A stretch of 64,000 bases of DNA from Micromonospora tarensis (GTDB taxonomy: Bacteria > Actinomycetota > Actinomycetes > Mycobacteriales > Micromonosporaceae). Below the pieces are notes generated by a model. The model saw only the letters and a program-made list of their open reading frames with translations, ran no database searches and was not told the DNA's origin. The stretch covers positions 1-64,000 of the forward strand of contig NZ_JAEVHL010000007.1 of NCBI RefSeq assembly GCF_016803395.1. The letters are read 5' to 3'. The position numbers and the translations under genes were made by a program. Positions 44,943-55,032 of this stretch are shown one piece after another. The number at the start of each line of letters is the position of its first letter. Position 1 is the stretch's first letter.

Positions 44943-45914
44943 GTGACGGAGAGGGTACGGCCAGTGAGCGGCGATCGGTTCCAGATCCTGTCGCTGGACG
45001 GGGGCGGGCTGCGGGGGATGTTCTCGGCTGCGGTCCTAGCGGGTCTCGAGGAAGACCTCGACATCCGCATCGTCGACCACTTCGACCTGATCGCCGGAAC
45101 GTCGACCGGCGGGATCATCGCGCTGGGCCTGGGGTTGGGCCTCACCCCGCGGGAGATCCTGCAGTTCTACACCGACCACGGCTCGCGGATCTTCCGCGAC
45201 CGCAGCCGGCTGCGCGGCGTGCGGCACCTGCTGCGCGCCAAGCACGCCGCCGAGCCGCTGCGCACCGCGCTGACCGAGGTCCTCGGCGAGCGCACCTTCG
45301 GGCAGAGCGCCAAGCGGCTGCTGATCACCTCGTACAACATCGGTGCGGACGACGTCTACCTGTTCCGCACCCCGCACCTGCCGACCCTGAAGCGGGACTG
45401 GCGTGAGCGTGCGGTCGACGTCGCCATGGCCACCGCCGCCGCGCCGACCTATTTGCCCGGCATGCCGCTGGGCGGTGCGCGGCTCGTCGACGGCGGTATC
45501 TGGGCGAACAACCCGGCGATGGTCGCGCTGACCGAAGCGGTCGGCCCGCTCGGCGTGCCGCTGGAGCAGATCCGGGTGTTCAGCCTCGGCACCACGACTG
45601 ACCGGCGGCACCGCAGCCGCCGCCTCGACCGGGGCGGCCTGTTCCCCTGGGCGCGCGACGCGGTCGAAGTCCTCATGCGCGCCCAGAGCGAGAGCGCCGC
45701 CAAGCAGGTCCGCCACTTCCTGGGCAAGGACAACGTCCTGCGGCTCAACCCGACCGTGCCGACCGGCGCGCTCGCCCTGGACAAGGTCGACGCCGACGCC
45801 CTGATCGGCCTCGCTGGGCACCACAGCCGCGACGCATCACCGGCATTCACCCGCTGCTTCGCCGACCACACCGCGCCGGCGTACGTCCCGCACTACCCGG
45901 CCCGGAAGGACTGA
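44943..45914 (+). CDS. capV: CBASS effector, patatin-like phospholipase CapV
   Basis: 323 residues from GTG 44943 (GGAGG seven bases upstream). ILSLDGGGLRGMFSA is the oxyanion motif, GTSTG holds the nucleophile Ser54, and DGGIWANNP the catalytic Asp183. In CBASS the patatin effector is switched on by a cyclic oligonucleotide and degrades membrane phospholipids, killing the infected cell. It is the first gene, three bases before the cyclase. Confidence 0.9.
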   Translation: MTERVRPVSGDRFQILSLDGGGLRGMFSAAVLAGLEEDLDIRIVDHFDLIAGTSTGGIIALGLGLGLTPREILQFYTDHGSRIFRDRSRLRGVRHLLRAKHAAEPLRTALTEVLGERTFGQSAKRLLITSYNIGADDVYLFRTPHLPTLKRDWRERAVDVAMATAAAPTYLPGMPLGGARLVDGGIWANNPAMVALTEAVGPLGVPLEQIRVFSLGTTTDRRHRSRRLDRGGLFPWARDAVEVLMRAQSESAAKQVRHFLGKDNVLRLNPTVPTGALALDKVDADALIGLAGHHSRDASPAFTRCFADHTAPAYVPHYPARKD

Positions 45915-45917
45915 CCC

Positions 45918-47093
45918 GTGCACACCGTGGAACAGATGGACACCATGGAGGAGATGCTGTCGATGCTGCTCGACGGCGCCGTCGAAACCCTCGACATCTC
46001 CCCGCACCTGTACCAGCTCGCCGTCGACAAGTACGAGGAGGTCGGCACCTGGCTGGCCGAGCACGGCACCCCGGACTGGCGCATCTACCCGCAGGGCTCG
46101 TTCCGGCTCGGCACCGTCGTGCGGCCGAACACCCCGACCGGGGAATACGACATCGACCTGGTGTGCTGGCTGCCGATCGCTAAGGAGTCCACCACCCAGG
46201 CCGAACTCAAAGAGCGCGTCGGGCGCATGCTGCACGCCTTCGTGCGGTTCAAGCACCGCCAAGGCCACGGTGACGGCCCCGCCAGCTGCGAGTCCACCCG
46301 CCGCTGCTGGACCCTGAGCTACCCCGACGACGGCTTCCACCTCGACGTCCTGCCGACCATCCCGGACGTCGACCTGCCGCCCACCGGCATCCTGCTCACC
46401 GACAAGCAACTGCGGCTGTGGCAGCACTCCAACCCGATCGGCTACGCCACCTGGTTCCAGCAGCAGTCGCAGCTCGATCGCCGCCTCGTCGAGGCGAAGC
46501 GGCACGCGAACGTCGCCGACGTGCCCGACTGGCAGGTGCGCAGCACCCTGCAGCGGGCCGTGCAGATCCTCAAGTGGCACGCCATGCTGTACTTCGCCGA
46601 CGACACTGAGCACCGGCCCCCGTCGATCCTCATCACCACCCTCGCCGCCCGCGCCTACCTCGGCGAGTCCGACCTCTTCACCGCCACCCGCGCCGTCATG
46701 GACCGGATGAACGCGTACGTCGAGAACCGCCACGGCCAGTTCTGGGTGCCCAACCCGGCGCACGAGGACGAGAACTTCGCCGACAAGTGGAACGAGTATC
46801 CGGAGCGGCGCAAAGCCTTCCTCCACTGGCACAACGACCTCGCTGTGCTGCTCGACGAGCTCGTGCATCTGCAGCACAAGGGACTCCCGGCCCTCGCCGC
46901 CCGGATGTCGGAAAGCTTCACCGCCGACGCCGTGCAACGTTCCTTCCAGCGGCTTGCCGAGCGCCGGACCATCGAGGTGAAGACCGGCAAGTTGCACATG
47001 GCCACCGGCGGCCTGCTCACCACGACGACCGCGTCCGGACCGCGCGTCCCACGACACACATTCCATGGTCAGCATCCCCACCCGCGCGGTTAA
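45918..47093 (+). CDS. CBASS cyclic oligonucleotide synthase (CD-NTase)
   Basis: 391 residues from GTG 45918. YPQGSFRLGT contains the GS motif (residues 60-61); EYDIDLV gives the metal-binding Asp78 and Asp80, and FHLDVLP the third, Asp143. This is the nucleotidyltransferase fold of cGAS/DncV-like enzymes that make the signal for the patatin effector. The product cannot be deduced. Its end overlaps the E2 gene by 29 bases. Confidence 0.9.
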   Translation: MHTVEQMDTMEEMLSMLLDGAVETLDISPHLYQLAVDKYEEVGTWLAEHGTPDWRIYPQGSFRLGTVVRPNTPTGEYDIDLVCWLPIAKESTTQAELKERVGRMLHAFVRFKHRQGHGDGPASCESTRRCWTLSYPDDGFHLDVLPTIPDVDLPPTGILLTDKQLRLWQHSNPIGYATWFQQQSQLDRRLVEAKRHANVADVPDWQVRSTLQRAVQILKWHAMLYFADDTEHRPPSILITTLAARAYLGESDLFTATRAVMDRMNAYVENRHGQFWVPNPAHEDENFADKWNEYPERRKAFLHWHNDLAVLLDELVHLQHKGLPALAARMSESFTADAVQRSFQRLAERRTIEVKTGKLHMATGGLLTTTTASGPRVPRHTFHGQHPHPRG

Positions 47094-47511
47094 CCTCACC
47101 AGGCAGCTCGTCGCGATCACCACCGTGCTGCCTGACGCCGAAGGCGCCGTCCGCGGCGGCGAGCTCACCTGCACCGTCCGGCTTGAGCCGTCGCTGGCCA
47201 GCCGGACCTACACCGTGCGTCTGACCTACCGGCACGGACTCCGTCCCAAGGTCACCGTCATCGACCCTCCCGTGCTGGAGTTGCACCCAGACGCGGAGGC
47301 GCTCCCGCACGTCTACCCCGGCGACGAGCTGTGCCTGTACTACCCGGGGGAGTGGAAACACCACATGCTCCTGGCGACCACGATCCTGCCCTGGACCACC
47401 GAATGGCTCCTGCACTACGAGCTGTGGCTCATCATCGGGTATTGGGCGGGCGGCGGCCACACTCACGCGACCGGAGGGGCAGTGCACTACCGACCGAACC
47501 GTGGCGCCTGA
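47065..47511 (+). CDS. CBASS E2-like ubiquitin-conjugating protein
   Basis: 148 residues from ATG 47065. HVYPGDELCLYYPGEW places a conserved Cys90 in the E2 active-site context, followed by TTILPWTTEWLLHYELWLI and GGGHTH. This is the lone E2-like protein of type II-short CBASS, which lacks E1 and JAB partners and links the cyclase C-terminus to targets. Completing patatin, cyclase and E2, the locus is a type II-short CBASS (context plus motif). Confidence 0.8.
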   Translation: MVSIPTRAVNLTRQLVAITTVLPDAEGAVRGGELTCTVRLEPSLASRTYTVRLTYRHGLRPKVTVIDPPVLELHPDAEALPHVYPGDELCLYYPGEWKHHMLLATTILPWTTEWLLHYELWLIIGYWAGGGHTHATGGAVHYRPNRGA

Positions 47512-47902
47512 CCACCGACGTGTGGGCTCTGGCTCACTTTCGGTGGTGACATTCCGTAGCGACCTTGCAGATGCACGCGCGGACCGATGACGCTGATTGT
47601 CTCGGGGTCTTCGCCGGAGACGCGCGACCCCGACTTGCTGCCCTGTTTGCCCTGGTTGTACCAATTTAAACAGCGCCACCACCCAGCCCGTTGAGATCGC
47701 TACTCTCTGCTGCCACCGAAAGTGAGCCGAAGCCGAAATCTACGCAGTCCCGCCTTTATATCCAGATTCCCCCATTGTCCTGCGGCGACGTTCTGGCCAT
47801 ATCGGGTGGCCGACATTTGCGCTCCGCCGTCGGAGTCGTCGTACCCGCGAGGCATACTCGCCCGGAGTCAGGTTTCGCGTCGAGCCGTGAGGATGACGGG
47901 TC
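47512..47902. other. intergenic, lower-GC stretch
   Basis: 390 bases without a supported gene. GC dips around 47640-47780 (ACCAATTTAAACAGC). It probably holds the promoter of the following DUF4365 gene. Confidence 0.4.
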
Positions 47903-50628
47903 GTGTCTCGCAGCAAGAAGGTCAGCCGGCAAACCCTTATCGGTGAGGCTGGCGTGGCGCTGATCCATACCCGGGTGACCGCGATGGGCTTCCTCTTCGA
48001 ACCACACCGGCTCGATCATGGAATTGACGGCCGCATCGAGCTCGTCGATCCCGTTACTCAAGAGGCTCTCAACCTGACGCTGCTGGTGCAGAGCAAGGCC
48101 AGCACGCTGCCGTTCCCGGGCGAGACCGACACGTCCTTCCGCTACACCTGCCGCGAACGCGACCTTCACTACTGGCTGGGCGGCAACGCCACGGTCATCC
48201 TGGTCCTATCGCACCCAGATGACAACGAGGCCTGGTGGGTCGACATCCAGGCCGCCTTTGCGGATCCGGCGCGACGGGCCTCCCGTACGGTCACGATCGA
48301 CAAGCGCCGGCAGGTGTTCGATGCCTCCGCTGCCCCCGAGCTCCTGCAGCGCGCGATGAAGCCCTGCTATTCGTACGGCATGGACGAGGGCCCTGGCCGT
48401 CTGATATCCGAGGCCTGGAGCCCATTCGCCCTTGAGGTTCACGAGGCGATCACCCCGTTCGGCGACACAACCGGCCTGCCCGAGCTGCCGCCGTACGTTC
48501 CCCGCCAGCACGACGGTGATCTCGAGAAGATTGTGCAGAAGGCGGCCGCTGGCGTCAGCGGGATCGCACTGCTGCTCGGCAACTCCTCGACGGGGAAGAC
48601 CCGCTCGGCCTGGGAACAGGTCCACCGCCTGCCGTGCCATTGGCGGCTGTGGCACCCGGCGTCGCCAGACGAGCTGGTCGAGCGGTTGCCGTCGGTTGGG
48701 GCGCATACCGTGCTGTGGCTGAACGAGTTGCCTCGCTATCTGTACACCGACGACGTTCGCCGGGATGAAACGATCGCGGCCGGGTTGTTGGAAGCGCTCC
48801 GCAGCGCGGATTGCGCCCCCGTACTGATCCTGGGGACGCTTTGGCACGAGTATCGGTTGCGCCTGGCCCCGGCCGAGGTCGAGATCGGCAGCGAGACCCG
48901 GCCGAACGCGCGGATCCTCGTCGCGGGCAACCTGGTTCCCGTCCCGGAGACCTTCGGTGCCGTCGAGTCGGGCCGACTCGCCGAGGCCGCAGTCACCGAC
49001 GCCCGCCTCGCCGAGGCCCTGGCTCGGGCCGAGGAAGGGCACATCACCCAGTACTCGCCGGCGGCCCCGCGCAGATCCAGCGGTATCGAACGGCCGACCC
49101 GGTGGCCCGAGCCGTGTTGCACGCCGCGATGGACGCCCGCCGTCTCGGTTGGGGTGAAGTCTTACCAATGGGTTTCTTGGCTGCTGCGGCCCAGTCCTAC
49201 CTGACCGACCTGCAACGCGCCACCCTGCCGATCGACTGGTTCGACCGTGCCCTTAAGGAGTATCTACTTCCGCTGTGTCAGGGCGCCCGGGGACCGTTGT
49301 CGCGGGCTGGCGACGACTTTCGGCTCGCCGACTACTTGGAGCAGCACGGCAAGCGCACCCGCCAGGGCAGCCGCCCACCGGACGGTTTCTGGGCGGCCGC
49401 GCTGCGCGACGACGTCACCGGCGGGGATGCGGCGGCCATGGCCAGGGCGGCGTACCGGCGCGATCGGCGGGAGATCGCCCACCGGTTGGCGTTGGAGGCG
49501 GCGGTCCGCGGTGATCGAGCCGGATTGGCCACCTTCGCGGCGATGGTGGAAGAGGACGAGGGCCGCGACGAGGCATCGCCGTACCTCGAACTCGCGGCGG
49601 AGAACGGAGATACCCGGTCGCAGCTGGTTCTCGGCCACCGATGTGAGGACTCGGGCGATTACGACGCCGCCGAAGCCTGGTATTCCCTGGCGGATGACGG
49701 CGCCAACCCACACGCCCTCGTCGGCTTGGCATCAGTGCACGCACGCCAAGGGCGCTACGAGGTCGCCGACGAGCTCTACCAGACCGCCTTGACCAACGGC
49801 GGGGCGCGAGAGGTGGAATACCAGGCCCGCGACCTCGCCAAACGCGACGAACACGACGAAGCTCTCCGGCTCGCTGAGGAGTCGTTCCGGCACGGCAACC
49901 GGGAGGCGCTCACCGGCCTGGCGTGGCGATACACCGGCCCCGACCTGCCACGCGCCTTCGCCGTGATGCGGCGCGCGATGGCACTCGGCTTCGACGACGC
50001 GATCACCGAGATGGTCATCCTCGCCACGACGGCCAACGACCCCGCGCTCGTCAGGAGGTACTGCGACCTCGCGATCGAGTCGGGCCATCCCAATGCCCAA
50101 CGTGTGGCCGGGCATGTCCTCGCGCGGTCCGGTGACGAGCGCCGAGGTGCGGCTCTGCTCTGGCGTGCCTTCAATGGCGGCCTGCACTGGTCCCTGTTCG
50201 AGCTGGCAGAGCTCCGCGAGCGGCAGGGTCGCGTCCGCGCCGCGCGCCGACTCTACCGGCGGCTCACCAGCGTCGGGCAAGTCTTCGCACTGGTTCGGCT
50301 GGCCGTCTCGTACGAGCAGGCGGGCGACCAGAGCACCGCCGAGCATCTGGCCTCAACGTACGCACGGCTGGAACACCTGGGACCGAAGGACAGCGGATGG
50401 CGTTGGGTCGCCGAGGCGCGATACCAACGCGGCGACCATGCCGGCGCGAAGAGACTGCTGGAACGGATCGCGTCCGCCGGCGACACCCACGCTCTGGTCA
50501 CGATGGCCGGATGGGCCATCAAGACCGGCGACCGGCCGGAGGCCGAGGCGGCGGTGAATCGAGCTATCGACAGCGGGGCGCCCGGAGCGAAGAAGCTCCT
50601 GCTGCAACTGAGGCAGTCGTCAGAATAA
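47903..50628 (+). pseudogene. DUF4365 / P-loop NTPase / TPR protein, frameshifted
   Basis: GTG 47903 opens a protein with an N-terminal DUF4365 domain (EPHRLDHGIDGRIELVD, LLVQSKAS: an E-x-Q-x-K-type nuclease core), a P-loop GNSSTGKTRSAWE near residue 230, TVLWLNELPRYL (Walker B-like), then, after one missing base at about 49053, a TPR/Sel1-like half in the next frame (YLELAAENGDTRSQLVLGHRC, AGAKRLLERIASAGDTHAL). An extra C in GTACTCGCC would restore HITQYLAGGPAQIQRY. Together about 908 residues: a likely defence sensor combining nuclease, STAND-like ATPase and repeat modules. As read it is split. Confidence 0.75.
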
Positions 50629-50983
50629 GCCGAGCTGACCGGGTATCGGCTCCTCCCGGCTAACCGTCGAGGGCGCCGTTGGAATGGGCCGGTCCGCTTC
50701 CTCGATTTCTTCGAGGCAGGCCAGCATCGGCCGGTATCGGTAGCAAACGGCTGCGCGAGCACTTGGACCGCTTGAAGTTCTACGGCAAAACGGCTACGGC
50801 CTGAAGTTCGATCAGGATCGCGCCGGCAATGTATTGGACGACCTCCGAACCGGCGGTATGTCCGACGTCAATGTCATCGTGAGCGCGCTCGCAGCGTTGC
50901 ACGTTTCCGTACGGGGCAGAAGATCCGCGAACTGGCGAAGAGGCAGATGCTCCGACTCGCGTGGCAGACAGGGGCTGCACGTA

Positions 50984-51287
50984 GTGACGGTCACAGATCG
51001 CCTGGTCACCTCACCGGTATTCGTCCTCAGCTCGATCCGATCCGGATCAACACTGCTGCGGTGCATTCTCAACACCCACTCCCAACTGCACGCTCCCCAC
51101 GAACTCCAGTTGGTGGACTTGGCGGTCGGCATAGAAAGCCGCTTCGCGCGACTCGCCATGGAGGTTGCCGTCCTCGGCACGCGCGAGCTGGAACATCTCC
51201 TGTGGGACAGGGTGCTGCACAGGGAATTACTCCGCTCGGGCAAGCCCATCGTCATCGACAAGACCCCCACGAACCTGCTGCGCTGGC
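50984..51287 (+). pseudogene. sulfotransferase, N-terminal fragment
   Basis: From GTG 50984, PVFVLSSIRSGSTLLRCILN is the PAPS phosphate-binding loop and DKTPTNLLRW the second conserved block, then similarity ends abruptly at about 51287 where reverse-strand argS sequence begins. About 100 of the usual ~300 residues remain. Confidence 0.65.
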
Positions 51288-51790
51288 GTTGTCACGTACG
51301 TCGTCTTCGGCTCGCAGCACGGGGCACTTCTCGTAGAACGCGGTGAAGGTCGTGGCTAGCCCGTACAGGTACGTCGCCAGGCGGTGGAACTCCAGCGACT
51401 CCGCCACGTCGGCGATCACGCCCTCGATCGCGAGTAGCTCGATCGCCACGCACGTTCCGCAGGCTCGGATACGTTGATCGCCGCGAGATCCGTTGAGGGG
51501 GTGACGTCACCCCGTCGGAAGATCGACAGGATCCGGGCGCGGGCATACTGCAGATAAGGGGCGGTGTTGCCCGCGAAGGAGAGCATCCGCTTCCAGTCGA
51601 AGACGTAGTCCTTGTTCCGGTCGTTGGACAGATCGGCGTACTTCAGCGCGCCGATGCCGACCACTCGAGCGACCTCGGAGCGCTCCGCCCTCACCAAGAT
51701 CGGGATTCTTCTGCTCAACAAGGGCCGCCGCCCGCGCCACGGCTTCGTCGATGAGGTCGACCAACTTGACCGTGTCCCGTTACGCAGCAG
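51288..51790 (-). pseudogene. argS C-terminal-half remnant, frameshifted
   Basis: Reverse-strand pieces in different frames spell arginyl-tRNA synthetase: [25 protein letters not shown], then [39 protein letters not shown] and, after another shift, ATYLYGLATTFTAFYEKCPV. At least two frameshifts and both ends are lost. It is joined to the sulfotransferase fragment at 51287/51288. Confidence 0.7.
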
Positions 51791-52424
51791 AGCATCGGCC
51801 TCCGCACGTGAAGCCGGCTCGTTACCCGGGCGCTGGCGCTGCGGTTCGTCGGGCTGACTGGTCACGCCGTGCCTCTTTCATCAATATGCCCCTGTAGCCA
51901 GTGAATCAGCAGGGTCCGACGTAGAGCCATCCCCCGGAGGACCGGAGCTCCTCTGAGGACGGAAGGGGCGATTTACGGGCAGCCGCAGGTGCAGGTAGCG
52001 ACTGCTTCGGTTCTCCGCAAGTTGCAGCGGCGCTCACGCGGTTCTACGTTGGAGCGGGATTCCTGAAACCAGCCGGCAGACGAGCTTGGCTGCGGCGATG
52101 ACCGCCGCTGGCGGCGTCCGCGAGACAGGTTCACCGCACCCGGCCTCCCGTACTCCTGCGTGGACTGGTTCGCTGGCCAGGCTGGTGGGTGTTGCTCTGC
52201 GCGGCGCAGGAGGAAACGGTCAGCCCTGATGATGTCGCTCTCGCGCTGTACTCAGGCGGAGATGACCGTGTGCCCTGTCCCCGGTACCGGCGATGTCAGC
52301 GGCCGTCGCGAGCGGGCTGCTGGCGCCGGCGGGGGCGGTGGTGTCGAGCACCATGTTGTGAGTCTTGACCACCCCGACGGCGTCGCCCAGTCGGGTGAGG
52401 TTCCGGTTCCGCCGCTCCACCTCG
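51791..52424. other. gene-free debris region
   Basis: No intact gene. Open frames are short and lack ribosome sites. It lies between the argS fragment and another decayed coding remnant. Confidence 0.45.
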
Positions 52425-52715
52425 CCGACGTCGAAGCCCGTAGCCGGCAGCTGGTCGGTGACCGCGACACGCCAAGACGACTCGACGCCCTCGCCGTCGG
52501 CCAACCCAGCGTGTGGCAGCAGGTCAACGACCTCATCGCCACCAAGAAACCCCGCGACTACAACACCGCCGTCCAACTTCTCACCGACCTGCGCGACGTC
52601 GCCGACCGCGACCGCGACACTGCACCGTTCCGGCAACGACTGGCAGAACTCGGACCAACCACGCCCGCAAACCAGCCTCCTCGAACGCCTCGACCTGGTA
52701 GCACTCGACCTGTGA
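52425..52715 (+). pseudogene. C-terminal remnant, possibly of a SWIM zinc-finger protein
   Basis: Pieces in three frames read VWQQVNDLIATKKPRDYNTA, LLTDLRDVADRDRDTAPF, RTNHARKP and SLLERLDLVAL before TGA 52713. This ending resembles SWIM zinc-finger-associated proteins (repeat helices, then HARRPALLRRLD). Two shifts and no start, so it is a decayed fragment. Assignment is tentative. Confidence 0.35.
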
Positions 52716-52774
52716 TCGATGCCGCCAGCGGTGATGCGTCGACCCGGGGTGGAGCAATAGGTACGGCCCGCAGC

Positions 52775-53380
52775 CTAGTCTCGAGGCTTCCGGCTCACCG
52801 CGTACGTAACCTGATGGCAGTTGGCGTCAACGATGGCGCTGAGCGCTTTTACCAACTCCCAGTCGGCGGGCGGCAGGGGCGCGCTGTTGGGTTTGGTGAT
52901 GACCACGGTGATCGGCTGAAGTGGATCGCGGGCGCGAACCAGGCAGGAGTTCCAGATCAGGCTTTGAAGGGCGGTGAGCGGCCCCCAGATGATGAACATG
53001 GACGCGCCGGTGGGGCCGTCGGCGAAGCACCTCATGGGCTTTATCTCGATCGTGTCCGGCCTGGGCGACCACTGGTCTCCGAGCGCGAGACGGACGACGG
53101 ACGCTGGGCCGGGGTAGGCGCGTTTCGTGAAGGTCGCGATCGTCCCGACGCCCTCGAGCGCGCGTCGATACTCCTTCGCCGGCCCGTCCTTGATCCAGAC
53201 CCTGATTTGATGCGCCGTCATGAACGGCGCCAGTCTGCCGCCGATCTTCGGGTCCTTCACGAAGCGGTTGTACATATCGGTGGCGGCCGCTGCGGATAGT
53301 TCCTCCCAGCGTGCGGCGTCCATCTGACCGACGATCTCCATCAGGACCTCGGTCCGTACCTGGGGTGGAAGCGCCGCCAT
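52775..53380 (-). CDS. hypothetical protein of MORC-helicase operon
   Basis: 201 residues from ATG 53380, which overlaps the helicase stop as TGATG with GGAGGG upstream. Helical N-terminus (TEVLMEIVGQMDAARWEELSA), then IKPMRCFADGPTGASMFIIWG and SLIWNSCLVRARDP. No known domain. Tight coupling to the helicase and MORC-like ATPase implies a role in the same system, perhaps a specificity or effector subunit. Confidence 0.7.
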   Translation of the reverse strand: MAALPPQVRTEVLMEIVGQMDAARWEELSAAAATDMYNRFVKDPKIGGRLAPFMTAHQIRVWIKDGPAKEYRRALEGVGTIATFTKRAYPGPASVVRLALGDQWSPRPDTIEIKPMRCFADGPTGASMFIIWGPLTALQSLIWNSCLVRARDPLQPITVVITKPNSAPLPPADWELVKALSAIVDANCHQVTYAVSRKPRD

Positions 53381-55032
53381 CAGATCCCTCCAATGGGTGG
53401 GAACTCGAGGCGTACGCTGTCGTCGGCGCCACCCAGATCCCCGACGTCGGCCATCCACTGTTCCAGCAGGTCCCGCACGCGCAGGTCCTCGAAGACGAAC
53501 TGATTGCGCCCGACCGATACCTGTTCGATCTCGGCCTCGGACACCTGCTCGCGCATGTCGTAGACCTCGGCGAGGCGCCTGATGTCGCTGACGAAGTCGA
53601 GAACTTCCACGCGGCTCTTGCCCTTCGATAGGCGTAGGCCTCGCCCGAGTTGCTGCACGAAGATCCGTCGGCTGTGGGTGACCCGGGTGAAGCACAGGAT
53701 GTTGACGTCGGGGACGTCGACGCCCTCGTTCAGGATGTCCACGGCTACCAGGATCGGTACATTGCCGGAGCGGAAGCCCAAGAGCCGCTTGCGTCGTTCT
53801 CTGGTCTTCAGGTTCGCGTGCAGCGTCGCCGCCCGCTCCCATCCGGGACGCAGCGCGATCAAGTCGCGCATCCGCTCCGCGTGCTCGATCGTCTGGCAGA
53901 AGATGATGGCTCGGGGGTTCGGCGTCTGGTCCCAGATTTTCTCGATGTGCCCTTTGACGGCGTCGTCCCGCTCGGGGATGAACAGACGCTTGTTCAGGTC
54001 TTTGATGGTGTAGCCGTGCTCAGATGCCTCACGTACGAAGTCCCAGTCGATGTTGTCGGCGAAGACGCTGTACTTGACGTCGGCCAGGTAGCCGAGGTTC
54101 ATGCCCTGCGAGATGGACACCCGGACGACCGGGTTTCCGAACGTCCGCTCGATGTCGTACTTGTCGCCACGCCACGGCGTTGCGGTCACCCCGAGCCGCT
54201 TTGCCTCGGGCAAACGTTCGAGCAGCGAGGCGTAGTTGCCGGTTTCGCCGACGTGGTGGGCCTCGTCCACGATGACGAGGCCGGGCGAATAGCCGGACTC
54301 GACGTAGCTGCGGGCCGTCGGAGCGACGCCGAAGGTCACGCCGGGCAAGGCGTGTGGCTTCGAGTCACCATGGAGGATCCGCGTGGGGACCTGCTTGGGG
54401 ATGTCACGCCACATGGCGCGTTCCAGCTGCTCCACAAGATCGATCATGTGTGCGGTGACCAGCACGCGCGCGCCCGGGTTGGCCAGCAGGAAGCGTCTCA
54501 GGACTCGACCGGCGACGACGGTCTTGCCGAGGCCGGTGGCCAGGTATACCAGAGCCTGGCCGGCGTCGGTGAGGGCCTCCCACGTAGCCTCCACCGCGCG
54601 GTCCTGGTACAGATGCAGGTCGAACGGTTTGACGTTGTCGGGGGCGCGGTCATAGACGGTCGCGAGTCGGCGTCCATCCCATAGGCTGATGTTGATTCCG
54701 ACGTCACGCAACGCCTGAACGCGCTCATGGGCTTTTCGGGTAAAAGCCCTGTTCGTCACGACCACCGCGCGGTGGATGCCGTAGTGGCGCATCGCCGTGT
54801 GGGCCTCGTCCACGGCGTCGTAGTCGACTGACCCCGACTTCTTCCACTTGGCCTGGAAGACCCAGTCCTGCCCCTTGAGGCGAGCGATGATGTCGGCGCC
54901 CTTGTCGCCTGGGCCGTCGACGTTGACGACCTCAGTGAACGCGATGAGACCAAGCAGTCGTTCGAGCTGCCGCGTGAAGCCCTTCGGCCCCTCGTCGACC
55001 AGGAACGCCGGGTCGAGAAACGAGTTCGTCAT
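53380..55032 (-). CDS. Mrr-type nuclease fused to superfamily 2 helicase
   Basis: 550 residues. N-terminal Mrr-like nuclease core: GDKGADI (Asp47) and QAKWKK (Gln60-x-Lys62). SF2 helicase follows: Walker A ATGLGKT (165-171), VDEAHH, TATPWRGD, QLGRGLR. Such nuclease-helicase fusions act as DNA-restricting enzymes. It is cotranscribed with the MORC-like ATPase (ATGA overlap) and the 201-residue protein; together they probably form a restriction-type defence unit. Confidence 0.9.
   Translation of the reverse strand: MTNSFLDPAFLVDEGPKGFTRQLERLLGLIAFTEVVNVDGPGDKGADIIARLKGQDWVFQAKWKKSGSVDYDAVDEAHTAMRHYGIHRAVVVTNRAFTRKAHERVQALRDVGINISLWDGRRLATVYDRAPDNVKPFDLHLYQDRAVEATWEALTDAGQALVYLATGLGKTVVAGRVLRRFLLANPGARVLVTAHMIDLVEQLERAMWRDIPKQVPTRILHGDSKPHALPGVTFGVAPTARSYVESGYSPGLVIVDEAHHVGETGNYASLLERLPEAKRLGVTATPWRGDKYDIERTFGNPVVRVSISQGMNLGYLADVKYSVFADNIDWDFVREASEHGYTIKDLNKRLFIPERDDAVKGHIEKIWDQTPNPRAIIFCQTIEHAERMRDLIALRPGWERAATLHANLKTRERRKRLLGFRSGNVPILVAVDILNEGVDVPDVNILCFTRVTHSRRIFVQQLGRGLRLSKGKSRVEVLDFVSDIRRLAEVYDMREQVSEAEIEQVSVGRNQFVFEDLRVRDLLEQWMADVGDLGGADDSVRLEFPPIGGI

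Noticed and set aside
40580..49060. Programmed ribosomal frameshifting in the split genes
   Set aside because: No slippery heptamer or following structure is seen at these points; a missing base explains each better.
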